This document shows positions 45,405 through 56,717 of a DNA stretch of 64,000 bases, one piece after another. This DNA comes from Gentiana macrophylla (lineage: Eukaryota; Streptophyta; Magnoliopsida; Gentianales; Gentianaceae): positions 69,280,583 through 69,344,582 of the forward strand of contig CM047808.1 of NCBI GenBank assembly GCA_026214975.1, in the 5' to 3' direction. Position numbers and translations under genes: made by a program. Each line of letters opens with the position of its first letter. The stretch's first letter is position 1. Below the pieces are notes generated by a model. That model did no database searches and was not told the origin of the DNA. It saw only the letters and a program-made list of their open reading frames with translations.

Positions 45405-46320
45405 ATGTCAAACAAATTGAACCTTCGTTTTATCATCGAAAACAAGCTTGACGAAACTAATTTTCTCGATTGGGAAAGAAACCTCAAAATCGTTTTGAGG
45501 CACGAAAAGATTGGCTATGTCTTGGGCGAGGCCCTACCGGAAAAGCCCCCGAGGGTTGGTGCAGATGTTGTCGAGAAGTACAACAAGCCTTCATTACAGC
45601 GATCTTGATGCTACATGTATCATGCTTGCTTCTATGACACTGAGCTGCAGAAGCTTGACATGAGTCCATGGGCGCTACTCTATCATGGTCCACACTGAAG
45701 GAGCTTTATGCTTCTCGGTCTCGCCTTGAGAGAGTGCGAGGTCTCGAAGGCCCTGTTTAGTTGTAAGATGGCATCTGGGACTGCTTTGTGGGGTCACACG
45801 TGCTTAAAATGATCGGGTACATAGAGAGGCTTGGGAAGGCTGGGCCACAAGTTGGAGCGAGAGTTGAGTATTGACTTGATTCTACAATCTCTACGACTCA
45901 TTCTCATGAGTTTGTGATGAACTATCACATGAACAAGATAGATTGCTCCCTAGCGGAGTTATTGAACATGTTGAAAGCTACTTTGAAACCTTTGTAGGGA
46001 AGGAAAGCAAGTGTTGATGGTCACTTCAAGCAAGGGCAAGGCAAAAGCCCGAGAAAAGGTCCAAGAAAGCGAAGGCTGCACCTAAGCCAACGCCTAAGAT
46101 AGCAAAAGACAAATCCAAGGATGCTTGCTTCCATTTGCGGTGAGACCGGACATTGGAGGAGAAAGCGCAAGGGCTTCTTGAGTACCAAGAAGAAGCATTA
46201 CGATGCTTCGACAGGTATATTTATGATTGAGATCAACATTACTTCTTCTAAGTCTAACCTTTGGGTATTAGATCTGGTTGTGGTTCTCATATTTGTACGA
46301 ATATGCAGGCACTAAGAAGA
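45405..46320 (+). pseudogene. D gag
   Basis: ATG at 45405 gives MSNKLNLRFIIENKLDETNF then LDWERNLKIVLRHEKIGYVL, a typical copia gag N-terminus. The frame breaks at 45608; later segments in other frames include AYLNMLKATLK-like residues and a degenerate CCHC knuckle (CGETGHWRRKRKG, with Arg in place of the last Cys) near 46140-46180. Gag packages the element RNA. Several indels make it non-functional as read. Confidence 0.75.
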
Positions 46321-47768
46321 ACTAGAGATCGAGGAAAGGAGAGGTGGACCTCTGGCGTTGGAAATGGAGCAAGTGTTCTTTGCTGTGGCGCCGTAGGAGT
46401 TTATTTTCTTTCATTGCCCGAGTGGGCTAGTACTAGAACTCAATAAGCTGTTATTTTGTTCACGCTCTTACGAAGAGCATTATTTCTATTCTGCATTAGA
46501 TGTTGATGGATTTTCTTTTACGTTTGAGAATAAATGTTGTTCTTTTTCACGTGATGGAATCTTTTATGGTCTTGGCATACTTAGCAATGGTCTTTACATA
46601 TTAGATATGAATGTTGGCGTACTTAATATAAATAACAAGAAAGCCAAAACAAATGACTTGAATGAATCCTACTTATGGCATTGTAGACTTGGCCATATAA
46701 ATAAGAATCGCATTTCCAAACTCCATAAAGATGGAATGTTGGATCAATTCGATTCTGAATCGTTTGATACATCGAAGCTTGTTTACATGGCAAGATGACA
46801 AAGTCACCTTTTAGTAGCAAAAGGATAAGATCAATGAATTGCTTGAGCTTATACATCTTGATGTGTGTGGCCCAATGTCGATTCAAGCCAAAGGAGGATA
46901 CTCTTATTTTATCACTTTCGCGATGACCATTCTCGCTATGGTTATATATACTTAATGAAGTATAAATCTGAAGCCTTGAAAAGTTCAAAGAATTGAAGTG
47001 AAGTGGAGAAACAACTAGGTAAGGAAATCAAAACACTTCGATCCGATCGAGGCGGAGAATACCTAGATGGAGAGTTTCAAGATTATTTGAAGGAGAATGG
47101 GATTCTACTGAATGGACTCCTCCCGGGCATACAGATGAATGGCGTGTGCGAGGAGGAGGAACCGCACCTTGTTAGACATAGTGCGATCCATGATGAGCTA
47201 TGCGATTCTTCCAAAATTGTTTTGGGGTATGCTCTAGAAACCGCATCCTATACCTTGAACCGAGTTCCATCAAAGGCGGTTGATTCTACACCATACGAGG
47301 TATGGGCCAAGAAGAAACCAAATCGGCATATCTTAAACCTTGGGGTTGTCCAACTTATGTGAAGCGGATGATGCACGACAAATTGGAGGCGAGATCCGAC
47401 AAATGTACATTTGTGGGATATCTAGAGAAACTAGAGGATACCAATTTTACCACCACGAGGAACAAAGGTGTTTGTTGCCGGGGTGGCCACTTTACGGAGA
47501 AAGAGTTTATTTTGGATAGGGTCGGTGGGAGTAAGATTGATCTTGAAGAAATTCGAGAACCACTTACGGATAATGATCCGTTGATGGAAGTAGAGGAGAC
47601 ACCACATACAAATGTGGCGCCACCCTCTACCGTGAGACACAATTGCACCTCGAAGATCCACGAGGAGCGCCGTGAACCCGAAGGTACACTTGGCGTGTAT
47701 CTCATGGAAGATGAGGACCCTAGAACTTATGAGGAAGTGCTATTAAGGCATGACAAGAGAAATGGCTA
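46321..47768 (+). pseudogene. D pol: protease remnant, GAG-pre-integrase and integrase
   Basis: The GAG-pre-integrase block YLWHCRLGHINKNRISKLHK is at 46670-46730. Integrase motifs follow: LHLDVCGPM-like residues near 46850-46880, LRSDRGGEYLDGEFQDYLKE at 47036-47095, and SYTLNRVPSKAVDSTPYEVW near 47250-47307. The next frame has LKPWGCPTYVKR and KCTFVGYL. An acidic linker leads to RT (EDPRTYEEVLL). Frame changes occur near 46800, 47000 and 47330. The protease region (46321-46600) is poorly preserved. Confidence 0.8.
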
Positions 47769-49265
47769 GAAGCCATGAATTACGAGATGGAATCCATGAA
47801 GGACAACCAAGTTTGGAACTTAGTTGATCCGCTTTGAGGAATAGTTCCCATAGGGTGTAAATGGGTCTTTAAGAGAAAGACCGACATGGATGATAACGTG
47901 ACCACCTGAGGCTAGGTTGGTGGCAAAGGTTATAAGCAAAGACAAGGAGTTGACTATGATGAAACCTTCTACTTGATTGCCATGTTAAAATCCATTAAAT
48001 TTTGCTCGCTATTGCGGCATACCATGATTACGAAATCTGGCGGATGGATGTGAAAGCAGCTTTCCTTGCGGGAACACATGCGAGGAAGTGTATATGACAC
48101 GGCTGAGGTTTCACAACCAATGGCCTTGAGGATGGTGTGTAAAGCGCAAAGATCTATTTATGGATTAAAGCAAGCTTCTCGGAGTTGGAATCTTCGCTTT
48201 GATGAGATAATCAAGCAGTTTGATTTCATCAAGAGCGAAGATGAGCCCTGTGTTTACAAGAAGGTTAGTGGGAGTGCCATTGTGTTCTTAGTGCTTTATG
48301 TGGATGACATCGCTCATAGGGAATGATGTGCCTATGTTACAATCGAGTCAAAGCTTGGTTATCAAGAACTTCTCAATGAAGGACTTGGGTGAGGCGACCT
48401 ATATGCAGGAATAAAGATCTATAGAGATAGATCTAAAAGGTTGCAGTGCATGCAATCCACCTACATAGACAAGATCTTTGAAGAGATTCGGCATGGGGCG
48501 ATCAAGAAAGGATTGCTGCCCATGTCACATAGGGTCTACTGTCGAAGGAATGAGTCTAAGGCGAGAGGAGGAAAGAGCACAAATGAGTAAAGTCCCTTAT
48601 GCCCGGCAATCGGGTCTATCATGTATGCCATGTTATGCACAGACCAGGCGTCTCGTACCCTCTTAGTATGACTAGTAGGTACCGGTCAATCCGGTGATGG
48701 TCGCTGGATTCTTTGTCAAGAAATATCCTTAAGTACTTGAGAGGCGTACTAGGGATATGTTCTGGTTTTCGGGAATGATGATTTAGTATTACGAGGTTAC
48801 ACGGATGCGGTTTCCAAGCGACAAGGGCGATTTTAAGTCACAACCTGGATTTGTTTTCACGCTTAGCGGCGGGCGGTGGTGGAAGAGTTCAAGCGAGGAG
48901 ACTCTGCGGACTCTACAACGGAAGCCGAATACATAGCGACCTCGCGGCGGCAAAAAAGCGATTTGGATGAAGAAGTTCATTCTTTGAACTTGGTGTGGTT
49001 CCTCCATTGAAGGTCCGGTGCCTGCATCTTTGTGATAATAATGGGCGATATCTCGATCAAAGGAACCAAGGTCTCATCGAAGTCCAAACATGTGCTCTGG
49101 CGCTATCACTTGATTAGAGAGATAGTAGATAGAGGAGATGTAAAGATAGAGAGAAAGTCCACACGGATGATAACATAGGCGATCCGTTAACCAAGGCATT
49201 GTCTCAAGCTAAGCATGAGAAACATGTTCACTTGCGGGCTTAGGCATATGGGTGATTGGCTTTAG
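47769..49265 (+). pseudogene. D pol: reverse transcriptase and RNase H
   Basis: RT begins around NQVWNLVDP (as read), with GCKWVFKRKTDMD near 47850-47890. It continues with AQRSIYGLKQASRSWNLRFD at 48146-48205 and the catalytic YVDD at 48297-48308. RNase H is in fragments: SGFVFTLSGG-like residues near 48845-48870, STTEAEYIA near 48915-48940, CDN-like near 49032, and the terminal HTDDN-type end near 49160-49190. Many breaks coincide with CAG/GCAG codons. Confidence 0.8.
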
Positions 49266-49279
49266 GCCAAGTGGGAGAT
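49266..49279 (+). other. D polypurine tract
   Basis: GCCAAGTGGGAGAT directly before TGTTGGA of the right LTR; identical in type to that of C1. Confidence 0.8.
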
Positions 49280-51080
49280 TGTTGGAAAGGTGTCCTAAAC
49301 CCAATCGGGTTGGACTGATCCGACCGGTCGGGTCATTCTGATCTATTTAGTTCATGTAATAACTTTATTATGATTAATAAAAGCACTTATGTTATTATAT
49401 ATTGTTTATCTTCATATTATTTGTTGTATATGTATAGTAACGTCCCTAGTATCAATCTGTGATAGAGAAACCATGATAGTGATTATGGTTGATGAGATCT
49501 CTAATCACTATAACAAGGTTGGTACTTAAATGTCTTTAGTCTTACATATTATCAAATGGGACATTGATAGTATAATCGGACTAGCACGTATTGGATGTCT
49601 TCTATCTTTTAGAAGGTAGGGATAGATCTCGTCTATCGAAGTGTAGAGACACTTGGACTGTACGTGGACGTGTATTAGAGAATGCGTACGTTAGACTGAC
49701 CCACTTACATTAAGTGTCACACTATGTGGCGGTTGTGTAATTATCCTTTTGACCGGAGTCTTCATGGCATCACGGTGTGGATTGTCATGCTTTGACACTA
49801 TTGAGATTTCTCCTAACCACGGGGCGATCATGCGGTAGTGATTGGGTATGATATTGAAGCATGCGGAGTATACATGTTTGGTCGTCCGGGAGTCGCGTAT
49901 CCTATGATTGGGATTGAATATCCGAAATGGCCTTCTTATAAGGAATGTCTAGCTCTCGAGAATCTTTGCAAAGTGGGAGTAAATGTGTTATTCCGAGAGA
50001 GCATGATATCTAGATTATAAGATACGATCGTCAATGTATTGACACTCGAGATACGATCGTATGGATATTACTATAGCGATAGGATTGTAAGTTACCGCGA
50101 TGGCGCTTCACATGAAAGGTAGTAGTCATTGCTTTTGACTCTTCCGATAATTGGGGAGTCACGGTGTGTTGCTAGGCTATATCCGTGATCGTTAGGTATG
50201 AAGGGCATTTTAGTAAATTTCACTTTGTGTCTACGGCCAACATATTCGGAAGCCTATCGGGTCACACACATATGAACATCGAGTCGGATTAAAATGCGGT
50301 TATAGTTGATAACCAAATAAGGAAAGTTTATCTACAGACTATAAAGGTTATAGTGGTAAATTAATATGGTGGTATTTATTTATTATGAATAAATAAAATA
50401 CAAGATATTAATTATATATAAATTAGATTAATTAAAGAATATTCGGAAGTCAATTTGTTGGTGAAGGCGCCACTTTTGAGTGTATGAGATACACTTGGAT
50501 TGTGCACTTTAATTAATAAATATTGCCATAATATTAATATAGGATATTAATTGATTTTGACAAAATAGATTTATGGTAATAAGATAATTATAATCAATAT
50601 ATGATATTGACAAAATAAATTATAATTAAAGAGATAAATCAATCTAATTGATTTTCCTTATTTTATTGGAAAAGGTTTTCTTCTCTCACACTTGAGATGG
50701 GGCGCCCACCTCTATAAAAGGAAGTGGGTGTCAAGCTCTTTTGTACATCACAATTGCAAGAGTTCATAATTCTTGTGTAAAATAGAGAGCTCTCCATAGT
50801 AAGTTTGTGAGGAAGAAAAGGTCGATCTAGCGGCCGGAGTTTTCCGATAGCAATCAGGAGGATTCGAGAGGGTTCGTGTGGATTAGCGATAGAGGCCGGA
50901 CGCGTGGGCGGCTTGCGCGATTGAACTACTCTCCGTTGGCGGTCAAAGCGGCGATCTTGTAGATCATCTAAGGTATAACCGTCAAACTACTTAACGTGTT
51001 TATTGCATTAAATGAAGAAACGATCTAGAAAAGGAAATCAAATTTTAAATTCATTTGCGTTAAACTAGTGATTTCTAACA
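49280..51080 (+). repeat. D 3' LTR
   Basis: Begins TGTTGGAAAGGTG, ends TTTCTAACA. TATA box TATAAAAG at 50713-50720. Directly followed by the rest of Athila A gag. Confidence 0.9.
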
Positions 51081-51815
51081 CACGGAAAAAGCCATTGACC
51101 ATGCCTTTAGTAAGCTCGGTCGATCCCTTTGAAGAAAGTGTTTACTTGCCTTTCCTTAGGCAAGCCATGGTGGGGACATTTTCTTAAAAGAGATTTGAAC
51201 CTCTTCCAACATTGAAGTATGATTCATTCTCCTTACGGTAGAAGGTAAAGATCTCGTTCGAGACAACAGGTTTGTCTTTGAAGGAGGTAAATATTGACTT
51301 AGAAATTCTTTTTCAAGTCCGGCCCGAGTAGTGATGGATTACGAAGGAGAGAGTGATACCACTCCCTAGCCCTCCTTCAGAGAGAAAGGAAACAATTTAA
51401 GCTTGATCGCATCCTCACTCACTCCTTGGATGCGGGTGGTACCGCATATCTCTAAAACGCATGTAAGTAGTGGGTATGCGGATTTTAGATTGATAGCCAT
51501 GAAAAATTGATGCATGCTTTGCATCATCTGGATGAGTCCGGGCTTGAGTTCGAATGTGTGAGTGTAATGGCGGGCAAGACTATAGCGGGTTGGCGGTGGC
51601 GCACCAGGCATGGCGTAGTCCGCCAGCGTCGTCGATCCTCTGCGCAATTATTACTATTTCTTGATCTCTTTATCAACTTCCGTTCAAATTCTTGATCGGC
51701 TAGACTTCCGCCGTCCGAAGGATCGGTAAAAGCAGAAGTCTCCGCCTATTGGGTCGGACTATGGTCCGCTTCGAGTCAGTGAAAAGAGTAATGGTCCTTC
51801 GACTTGAGTTTGCAT
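51081..51815 (-). pseudogene. A gag, N-terminal part
   Basis: Athila/Tat-type retrotransposon gag domain on the minus strand. A possible start is the ATG at 51815 (MQTQVEGPLLFS), followed by frameshifts. Then DPSDGGSLADQEFERK, STLADYAMPGAPPPTRYSLA, THTFELKPGLIQMMQSMHQF, CGTTRIQGVSEDAIKLKLFP and FSLKEG are read, ending at the D insertion. The ATG choice is weak because of the poor frame. The second half is at 40510-41632. Confidence 0.75.
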
Positions 51816-51892
51816 AAACCGAAACCCAACTCAATTGAACAAAACCTAAAAACTACGAAATTAAAAATCTAAAAGAAAGTTAAAAAACAAGA

Positions 51893-52110
51893 GTATTTAA
51901 AAAGAAGGGGTCAGACGGGCGTCCAACTATTTGGACGGGCGTCCACCAGTAATCTTGGGCGGGCGTTTGGAGGTCAAGCAAGCGCTCGTCAGTCTTCGAA
52001 ATCTTGGACGGACGTCGAGAATCTATGGGCGCCTTCGTCTAAGATGAAAATTTAATCTGAGTTTGAAAATTTTTTAGCGGACGGGCGTTGATGAGTGTGG
52101 GCGCTAAATG
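51893..52110 (-). promoter_or_regulatory. A leader dyad array with TATA-like box upstream of gag
   Basis: On the minus strand, six or more GGACGGGCGTCC-type motifs (51912-52110; best copies at 51913-51923 and 51931-51942) lie about 12 bp above TTTAAATA (51893-51900). The likely gag ATG is about 80 bp further on. The layout copies the LTR and 3' internal arrays, though the TATA-like box is weaker. Prediction from layout only. Confidence 0.4.
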
Positions 52111-52289
52111 CGAGATGCGGGACGAACAAGAAAAGAACAGAAAAGTTGAAAAAATTAAACCCTAACTCTTAAACCCTACTAATCTGAACCTTAAAACCGA
52201 AAAAAGAACTAACTAAAAACTAAACAGGGATTAAAACACATAAAACAAAACAAAAAAAACGAAAAACAAAAACTAGGCAACCGTCCGGA

Positions 52290-52307
52290 TCCCCGGCAAC
52301 GGCGCCA
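52290..52307 (-). other. A primer-binding site (Asp tRNA type)
   Basis: TGGCGCCGTTGCCGGGGA on the minus strand, 6 bases after the LTR end. This matches the 3' end of plant Asp tRNA, the primer type recalled for Athila/Tat elements. The leader between 52111 and 52289 is A-rich on the plus strand and non-coding. Confidence 0.85.
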
Positions 52308-52313
52308 AAAACT

Positions 52314-53847
52314 TGTCACGGATTTTATTAATACAAAATAAACAAGTAATAAAACCGGTTAACCTCAAAGTGCAAGGATCGTAGTAATAGAGGCTAATGC
52401 CGGGTCGATCTTCACGGGAACTAGGCATTTGTAAATCCTAGTTGTTGTTTTAACTAACTATGTCACGAACTATCTTGAGCAGTTGAATTAATCTAGACAA
52501 AAAGTGCAGAAAATAAACTAGGCAGAGGAGATTATCAAGGCTAGGAAAGATACGGGTAACGGACTTATTAACTAAACTAAACTAAACTAATTGTAAAAAG
52601 GAAATTAACTAAGCAAAGTGAAACTCAAGTTGCAAGGATTTTAAATCAAATTATAAAAGGCAAACGATGATTGATCCGCCTATCAACATGTATTGATCTC
52701 CTATCTCGATTATATGTGATATTTATCTAAGTTGTGATTCACCTTACCTAAACATGAACCCTAATTCCTTAGGTAATTCATCTATTAACCTAGTATCTTC
52801 CAATGCTAGATTAACGCGTTTTAAGATCGAAGGTGTCAACTTTTACGTTTAAATCTAATGCTTAGACTTATTAACTTCCGTTATTATAAATCTAAGGACT
52901 ATTCTTATCTATGGTGATCTAAAGGCTTATCATGACTTCCATCAAACATAAACACATATCATACATGCAAATCTTCCGATGTAAACGCAATTAAACGAGA
53001 CAAAACACAAATAAGAAACAACCTTAAATAAATAACTCACAGTATAATCGAAATACAGAAATCAATCCAAGTTGATGGCTTCACAATTCTCGTTTGATCG
53101 AAGCTTTAGCTCCTGGGCATCCTCAGCAACACAGTTTTGCAGAAAAAGAACATAAAAACTGCTCTAACTAATCTAATTTAAAGTTGCAGAAAAGTGGAAG
53201 AAAAAGAGGTAAAACTGCAGCCTTAGCCGCCCCTAGGGTTTAGGGTTTTAATAATGTCGAATTGTTATTCTTGTGTGCAGAAATAGGCAGGTATTTATAG
53301 AAGATTAAGTCGGTTCTGGCTGAGTCGGCGGACGGATGAGCGTTCAGTCTGGTGGACGCTCGTTCACCTCCTTGAACTCTCCTCAGACGCTCGTTGGGTC
53401 TCAGTTCAAACTCTCTGAATCACTTCTTAGCACCTTGGACGCTCGTTCAGGATTTCAGACGCTAGTTTGGTATGGACGGAGCATGGACGTTCGTTCAGCA
53501 TGACTTGAATGCGATTTTTGCATGTTTATCTCTCTTTCCTTCTCTCATCTCGATCATTATCTCTTCCTTAAATCTTCATAGCTCGAAATTTATCCCTTTT
53601 GATCATCATTTGAGCACAATAATCATACCTATAACACATGGAAAACATCGCAAACTGTAATAATATTCAAATAATCATAGTTTAACCATGAAATCACATA
53701 AATATATCGATATTGCGATTAAGCCGTCAAAAATACCGTTTGCTCAATATTTTAATATAAAGACCAATTATTATGCAAATTATACAATATAGAGGGAAAA
53801 ACATCGTAAAATATATCCTTATAATTCATAGATTTTCACCCTTAACA
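52314..53847 (-). repeat. A 5' LTR (right)
   Basis: Plus-strand ends TGTCACGGA and CCCTTAACA, followed by GTATT. TATA box at 53292-53299 and dyad array to about 53500. This copy keeps CAG/CTG sites that the left copy lacks. Confidence 0.9.
53292..53500 (-). promoter_or_regulatory. A 5' LTR promoter: dyad array plus TATA box
   Basis: TATAAATA (53292-53299, minus strand) with GGACGCTCGTTC/GAACGAGCGTCC-type motifs directly upstream (53324-53500). As the 5' LTR, this is the main promoter of element A. Confidence 0.6.
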
Positions 53848-55286
53848 GTATTTCTTACCATTTACACTTACTGGTGTGACTGGTCCAAACAAGTCCATAT
53901 GTAGAAGATGTAGAATTCTTGTTGTTGATTGATAGGGCTTTGATTTGAAGGAGCTTTTGATTTGCTTTCCTTTCTGGCATGCATCACAGAGGCTTTATTT
54001 CTTGAATGTAATCCCTGGTAGGCATTCAACTAACTTGTTCTTTGATAATGTGTTGATGGTCTTGAAATTTAAGTAATTTAATCTTCTATGCCAAATCCAA
54101 TTTGGTTGATTGTTTATTTTGACAAACAAACATGTTTACGCCTTAGATGTTTTCCAATCCACCACATACATGTTATCTTCTCTTCTTCTGCAAGAACCCT
54201 TTGTGTTGTTTGATTTGTGAATCACCTTGCATCCTTCCTTGTTGAAGTGTACATTGTAGCCTTTGTCTGAAATTGGTGATGCTTAAGCAGTTGAAGTTTA
54301 GTCCTTAACATATGCCACATTTTGAATCTTCAAATTGTTTTTGAGTATAGTGCCTTCCCCTTAATTTTTCAGGGTTTTCTTTGCCTCCAAAGGTGACTTT
54401 GGGTCCATCAAAAGCTTTAAAGTCGGTGAGCCATCCACTTGTTCTGTCATGTGTCTGGAACATCCCTTGTCTATGTGCCGGACATCCTACAAAACAAATT
54501 AATTATGTTTAGGTACCCAACACTATTTGGGTCCATACCTGTTAGCAGTCATGCCTCATACTCCAAGTGTATATCCAAATGATCTTTTTGGATAGTTGAA
54601 ATCATCAACTTCGTATGTATAAGACATGGCAGAATACCTTCCAATGTTTCTACTAGAGGTATTCTGATACTTTTCTCTACTTTTTGGTGCATTTGCATCC
54701 CTTTTTACTTTCCAGTATGCGGTGGGAAACCTGTGTTCATGTTGCTTCATATGTCTAGGAATATGCCTACGTTGGATTTTCTTAAACACATGATGCATGG
54801 CATGAACTGGTTTCTTCTTGTATTTTGGAGGTTCCACATTCCAATCATCCTCACGAAAGTTAAAGTCTTCCTTTACCTTTCGAGAAAGTATTTGCTTTTG
54901 GTTATTTGGATTGATGGTTTAGTCTATTTGTTTCACGGCCTTTGGGTTTTGACTTCACGGTACAAGATGAATGGTTGAAACTATAGTACATCCTTTTACG
55001 AATTTTGGTCCATTGTTGGTCTTATATTCATAACCGTGTTGTCCATTGTTTCTATTCTAATCCTGACTGTTGTAGCCAAGACCAAATCTGGATCCAAACA
55101 TTTTTTAGGGTTTGTAAGCTGGTGCATTTAAAGCTGTAGTGGTGTTCTTAACTGGTAGGGGATTTTCTCAACCGGTCTGTAAACACCAGATGTATGATCA
55201 TCTTCTGCTTATTGATCATTTGAGTAAGTCTCCTTACTAGTTAGTTCAGCTTTTGTTTTATCCAGTTCTTTCTTTAGTCTTTTATT
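53848..55286 (-). pseudogene. E pol: protease and pre-integrase region, decayed
   Basis: Between the E zinc knuckle and the A insertion. Many stops and frame changes. Recognisable pieces on the minus strand: CSRHMTEQVDGS (near 54420-54460), matching the post-protease motif DSGCSRHMT of SIRE-type copia, followed by GPKVTFGGK. Cys/His-like pre-integrase fragments lie between 54300 and 53880. The segment 54540-55280 holds Asn/Lys-rich low-complexity sequence. The order fits protease followed by GAG-pre-integrase. Confidence 0.6.
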
Positions 55287-56666
55287 TTACATTCTTAGAT
55301 TCTCACGTTCATGTTCCAGAATTTCATGATTCACCTCAATCTGTTCAAATTTACTCATGAGATTTTGGATTAGGTTTGCATAGTCTAAGGGGAGAATAGA
55401 AGATTCTGCAGTGTTAGATGTGGATGCATTACATAATGAGCATGAACTAGATGTTACCTCAGTTTCATTTGATTCTTTAGCCATAAGACATATATAGGCT
55501 TTTTCATTTTCGGAGAAATCACCCTCATCATCATCAGAATCATCTTCAGATGATTCTTCATCTTTTTCACTGTTAGATTCAGCTTTGAGTGCCTTCTTGC
55601 TTTTTCTCTTTTCCGTTATTTTGTACTTCTTCTTTTCCTCTACTTTGTCTTTTTCTTCAGGGCAATCAGCCTTGAAGTGGCCTTTCTTATTACAGTTGAA
55701 GCATTTGTATTCATCATCCTTTTTCTTCATGTCTTTGCTTGTGCTTGACTTCTTGTTTGATGATGATCCTCCTTTGAATATCTTCTTCTTGCTAAACCTG
55801 TCAAAATGTTTTACCAATAAAGCTACATGTTCCTTAAGCTCTTGTGTCTCTTTGCTGTTTGTATCAGCTGTTTGACTTTGCTAGGGTGCAACCAGTGCAC
55901 TGGCATTATGTGCCTCTGCTGGTACATTGTCTTCGTCGTTCAACTCAAATTCATGAGCCTTTAGTTGGGACATCAGAGTCAGGGTGTCAGTGTTTGCAAG
56001 ATTTGTTGTCCCACTGATTACTGATGTGATGATCTTCCACCTTTCAGGTAAGCCTCTTAAGATCTTCAAGCACACTTCTTTCTGAGGATATGTGTGTCCA
56101 AGTTGTTGCAGATCACTGGTGATGCTTGAGAATCTGTTGTCCATTTGATCAATGGATTCACCAGCCTTCATTTTGAAGTTCTCAAATATCTTTTTTGCAA
56201 TAGATAATTTGTTTTCTTTTGCTTCAGATCCTTCATTTATCAGTGCCATCTTGTCCCACATCTCCTTTGCTGTTTTGCAATCTTTGATTCTCATGAAGAT
56301 GTTGCTATCCATGGTCTTCAAAATCATATTATTTGCAACAAAGTCCAGATTTGCTCTTATCCTGTCATCCTTGGTCCAATCTTTCTTGGGTTTTTCCACT
56401 TCTTTTCCTTGATATGCTCCTGTGGCTACCACAGTCATGATCATGATTGGGCCATTATTAATTACATCTAGCATCTCCTCATGAGTTGCTGCAAGATGAG
56501 ATAACATTCTTATTTTATATTCATGAAAATTATTAACATTGAAAATGTGTACTTTTGACATAAAGTTTGAGGAATCCATGAGTACAAATAAGAGATATTT
56601 GTGTATATGTGTAGAAAGCACAGAATTGAAAACTACTTTGAAAATATGTGATCTCGTTGTTACCAA
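55287..56666 (-). pseudogene. E gag with zinc knuckle
   Basis: Gag of the SIRE type. Two starts are possible: ATG 56666 or the better-placed ATG 56577 (MDSSNFMSKVHIFNVNNFHE). A UBN2-like gag domain is clear: IFMRIKDCKTAKEMWDKM, ENFKMKAGESIDQMDNRFSS, CLKILRGLPERWK. After a TAG near 55881 the same protein continues in another frame with the CCHC knuckle CFNCNKKGHFKADC (about 55662-55703). An acidic Ser/Asp/Glu-rich stretch and a coiled-coil-like end (FEQIEVNHEILEHERENLRM) follow. It packages element RNA. Confidence 0.85.
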
Positions 56667-56701
56667 AAATTAGATCTAAACAGGTTCTCATACTAGGAAC
56701 A

Positions 56702-56714
56702 CTACTCTGCTATC
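56702..56714 (-). other. E primer-binding site, degenerate
   Basis: Minus strand TTGATAGCAGAGTAG against TGGTATCAGAGC for initiator Met tRNA: TGATAGCAGAG has two mismatches over 11 bases. It is 3-4 bases from the LTR end, the correct position. Confidence 0.55.
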
Positions 56715-56717
56715 AAT

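Larger units (their letters stand above)
41633..51080 (+). mobile_element. Copia element D inserted in Athila A gag (9448 bp)
   Basis: Plus-strand copia element of the same family as C1, with LTRs of about 1804 and 1801 bp, an initiator-Met primer-binding site, leader hairpin array, gag, integrase, RT, RNase H and PPT. It is younger-looking than C1 because gag-pol motifs are still readable. The target duplication is not clean: CAGAA on the left, CACGGAA on the right. The difference falls at a CAG site and may be sequence error. Confidence 0.9.
24712..53847 (-). mobile_element. Athila-type Ty3/gypsy element A with nested insertions
   Basis: Minus-strand element with LTRs of 1531 and 1534 bp, a GTATT target duplication, an Asp-tRNA-type primer-binding site (52290-52307) and a G-rich PPT (26243). 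On the element strand it reads leader, gag (split by copia D), protease, RT, RNase H, integrase, a downstream ORF (split by the CACTA), a conserved box and a reduced 3' ORF. Protein motifs fit the Athila lineage: LCDLGASIALMPLS, VPLILGRPFLSTARALID and [11 protein letters not shown]. Without the D and CACTA insertions it is about 13.1 kb. Confidence 0.9.
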
